NCBI GenBank assembly: GCA_934101745.1
Contig: CAKOSD010000032.1
Coordinates: 1-8,933 of the forward strand
Source: an uncultured Bacilli bacterium
Lineage (GTDB): Bacteria > Bacillota_I > Bacilli_A > RF39 > UBA660
DNA: 8,933 nucleotides
Direction: 5' to 3'
Shown: positions 7,347 through 8,933 of the stretch, one piece after another
How positions within the stretch are numbered: the first letter of the stretch is position 1
How the letters are laid out: every line of letters starts with the position of its first letter
The notes under the pieces: generated by a model
What the model saw: the letters and a program-made list of their open reading frames with translations, nothing else
Databases searched by the model: none
Told to the model about the DNA's origin: nothing
Position numbers and translations under genes: made by a program

Positions 7347-7392
7347 CCTCTTTTTTTCTTTCTTATTATAACACAATAATTTGTATCTGCAA
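7347..7392 (-). promoter_or_regulatory. Promoter and ribosome site of the small membrane protein-HD-tRNA unit
   Basis: Leftward: TTGCAG (7392-7387) as a partial -35, a 16-nt spacer, then TGT-TATAAT (7373-7365), a consensus extended -10. Expected start near 7358, leaving an 18-nt leader that contains AGAGG (7351-7347) before the ATG at 7340. This is the best promoter in the window. It begins just past the TAG of the GH31 gene (7408-7406), and no terminator for that gene is visible, so read-through into this unit is possible. Confidence 0.7.
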
Positions 7393-7405
7393 GTTTTCTT
7401 CTTTT

Positions 7406-8933
7406 CTAACTTGTTTTTAGATTATTAAAAGAATTCCCGCTTCCATTATTATTCACCGTATTTTTAGCCTTACTACCCTTATTACTAGTGTATTCAAGAA
7501 GTCTTAAAAGCATTCTAATATATAAATCACTAAGCCCCTTACCCCTTAATTTTTTCACCATAATTCGTTTATCACTATAATCTTTTTCACTAAACATAAT
7601 CTTGGCAATTTCATTTTTCAAAGTGGTTTCAACTGGTATATCCGAAATAATACCATCAATATCTTCATTTAAAATTCTCGTAGCATCTATTTCAATATCT
7701 TTTCCGCGACAAATTATCGTTAACTGTTTAACTGTAGAAACATCATTAATTTCAATAACAAAATCACTATCTTCACTATAGGCTGTAAAATCTTTTTTTA
7801 AAGCCTCTTGCAAGACTCTAACATCAGTAGCAGTTCTCGTATTTCTAAATCTAATCTTATAATTTCTCGTATCCGGAATAATTCCACTCTTACCTTCATA
7901 TGGTCTAATTATCAAAGTATAATTATTCTGTAAATAATTATAATCAAATCTCGTTACAATATAATAACCTTGTTCATATAAAGAACTTACCCCATCATCT
8001 TCGTATAAATTATATATATTACTTTCCCCAGGGAAAATATGAACCTCTAAATTCTTAGCAACACCAATATTATTTATATTTTTATCAGGAACATACATAG
8101 GTACAATAGAGCCTTTTTTGGCAAAGACAGGATAATCTTCATCATTAAAAAACATTACATATCTAGTATTACCATTAAATCTTTTCCCGGTCTTAAAATC
8201 ATACCAAGTTCCATTAGGTAAATAAATTTTTTCTACACTACGTTGCATGGCTATATCCTTCTTAGTCGTTATTGGTGATACTAAAAGTTCACTTCCAAAG
8301 AAATATTCATTCTTATAGTCAGGCTCATCAAGCATAGAAGGAACCATATGATATAAAGGCATAAAAATAGGAATACCTAACTTATAATACTTATACCCCT
8401 CGGCATATAAATAACTAGATAATTGAATTCTTAAATTTAAATAATCTTTAACTACTCTTAAAACCTGATTATTCCACCTCCATGGTTCTCTTTTATAATA
8501 ATGTCCATAAGAAGAAGCAAATCTAAATATCGGGCTAAAAGTTCCAAATTCTACATATCTTAAATATAACTCACTATCTTCAATTCCCCCTTTAAAGCCT
8601 CCAATATCATTACTCCACCAAGTAAGTCCTGAATTATAAGAACTACTAATAAACTCTGGTAATTTCTTTAAAGTATCCCAACTTACTTCCGTTTCACCCG
8701 TATAAAGAATAGGATATCTTAATGCGCCTAAAGAGGCCGGACGGGCTAATATCATCCCGCGATGATTAGTAAACTTTTTATAATCATTATAATGATAATA
8801 ATTAAGAGCATTCATAACTCTTTTATCTTTAGTTCTAACATCTAAAAAGAAAAAGTCGACATTATCATTATATAAAGGGGTAATAAGTTTATCTAAATAA
8901 GTTGCTACCACATTCTTATCTAAAACATTAAAT
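7406..8933 (-). CDS. Glycoside hydrolase family 31 (alpha-glucosidase-like), partial: N-terminus off the right edge
   Basis: GH31 enzymes hydrolyse alpha-linked glucosides or xylosides by a retaining mechanism with two catalytic acidic residues. The frame stays open past 8911 (GTG) to the edge, so that GTG is not the start; 509 codons are visible. Seen are VDFFFLDV with the probable nucleophile Asp (codon 8842-8840); RGMILARP; RYPILYTGETEVSW, where Glu (codon 8695-8693) stands at the usual acid/base Asp; WWSNDIGGF, YVEFGTFSPIFRF and YYKREPWRW, all typical of the GH31 barrel; then YFFGSELLVSPIT, LPNGTWYDF and DEDYPVFAKKGSIVP of the following beta domains, and YEDDG. A helical tail of about 80 residues and an Asn/Ser-rich end (NNNGSGNSF) extend beyond them. 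No signal peptide can be judged. A cytosolic role on imported oligosaccharides is a guess. Confidence 0.9.
   Translation of the reverse strand, partial: FNVLDKNVVATYLDKLITPLYNDNVDFFFLDVRTKDKRVMNALNYYHYNDYKKFTNHRGMILARPASLGALRYPILYTGETEVSWDTLKKLPEFISSSYNSGLTWWSNDIGGFKGGIEDSELYLRYVEFGTFSPIFRFASSYGHYYKREPWRWNNQVLRVVKDYLNLRIQLSSYLYAEGYKYYKLGIPIFMPLYHMVPSMLDEPDYKNEYFFGSELLVSPITTKKDIAMQRSVEKIYLPNGTWYDFKTGKRFNGNTRYVMFFNDEDYPVFAKKGSIVPMYVPDKNINNIGVAKNLEVHIFPGESNIYNLYEDDGVSSLYEQGYYIVTRFDYNYLQNNYTLIIRPYEGKSGIIPDTRNYKIRFRNTRTATDVRVLQEALKKDFTAYSEDSDFVIEINDVSTVKQLTIICRGKDIEIDATRILNEDIDGIISDIPVETTLKNEIAKIMFSEKDYSDKRIMVKKLRGKGLSDLYIRMLLRLLEYTSNKGSKAKNTVNNNGSGNSFNNLKTS

Noticed and set aside
7390..7418. Inverted repeat CAAGTT...AACTTG followed by five T on the plus strand
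   Set aside because: Looks like a terminator only on the plus strand, where no gene ends; the stem is 6 bp with a 12-nt loop. On the minus strand, where the GH31 gene ends, there is no T run after it.

Overview
The window is AT-rich bacterial DNA using the standard bacterial code. TGA and TAG both serve as stops, and tryptophan is read from TGG in every long frame. Peptidoglycan-type (D-Ala-D-Ala) enzymes, a type VIIb secretion ATPase, AGAGG/AGGAG ribosome binding sites and heavy Asn/Lys/Ile use point to a low-GC Bacillota. An uncultured gut-associated Bacilli lineage is plausible but is inference; Mycoplasma-type code-4 organisms are excluded.

Layout, left to right. (1) 1-3024, minus: the N-terminal 1008 residues of an EssC/YukBA-type FtsK/SpoIIIE ATPase, the motor of type VIIb (Ess/Yuk) secretion; the rest lies off the left edge. 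(2) 3025-3142: a compact divergent promoter region. (3) 3143-4318, plus: a membrane-anchored S11-family D-Ala-D-Ala carboxypeptidase whose stop codon sits inside the terminator of the convergent gene. (4) 4342-6303, minus: a 653-residue protein with an Asn-rich disordered N-terminal half, a DUF2628-like membrane block and a C-terminal domain probably outside the cell. (5) 6418-6584, minus: a tRNA-Arg(CCT) with encoded CCA, followed by a clear intrinsic terminator. (6) 6600-7340, minus: an HD-domain phosphohydrolase-like protein and, just upstream of it, a 73-residue two-helix membrane protein; with the tRNA they probably form one transcription unit from a strong extended -10 promoter at 7365-7373. 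(7) 7406-8933, minus: the C-terminal part of a glycoside hydrolase family 31 enzyme, cut by the right edge.

The genes do not form one obvious pathway. Three act at or through the cell envelope: the EssC motor, the carboxypeptidase and the Asn-rich membrane protein. The GH31 enzyme would act on alpha-linked sugars, and the HD/tRNA unit looks like housekeeping. The best candidates for something undescribed are the Asn-rich DUF2628 protein, with its duplicated short motif and in-frame trinucleotide tracts, and the GH31 enzyme with Glu where the family acid/base Asp is expected. I found no CRISPR array, insertion sequence, integrase or attachment site.
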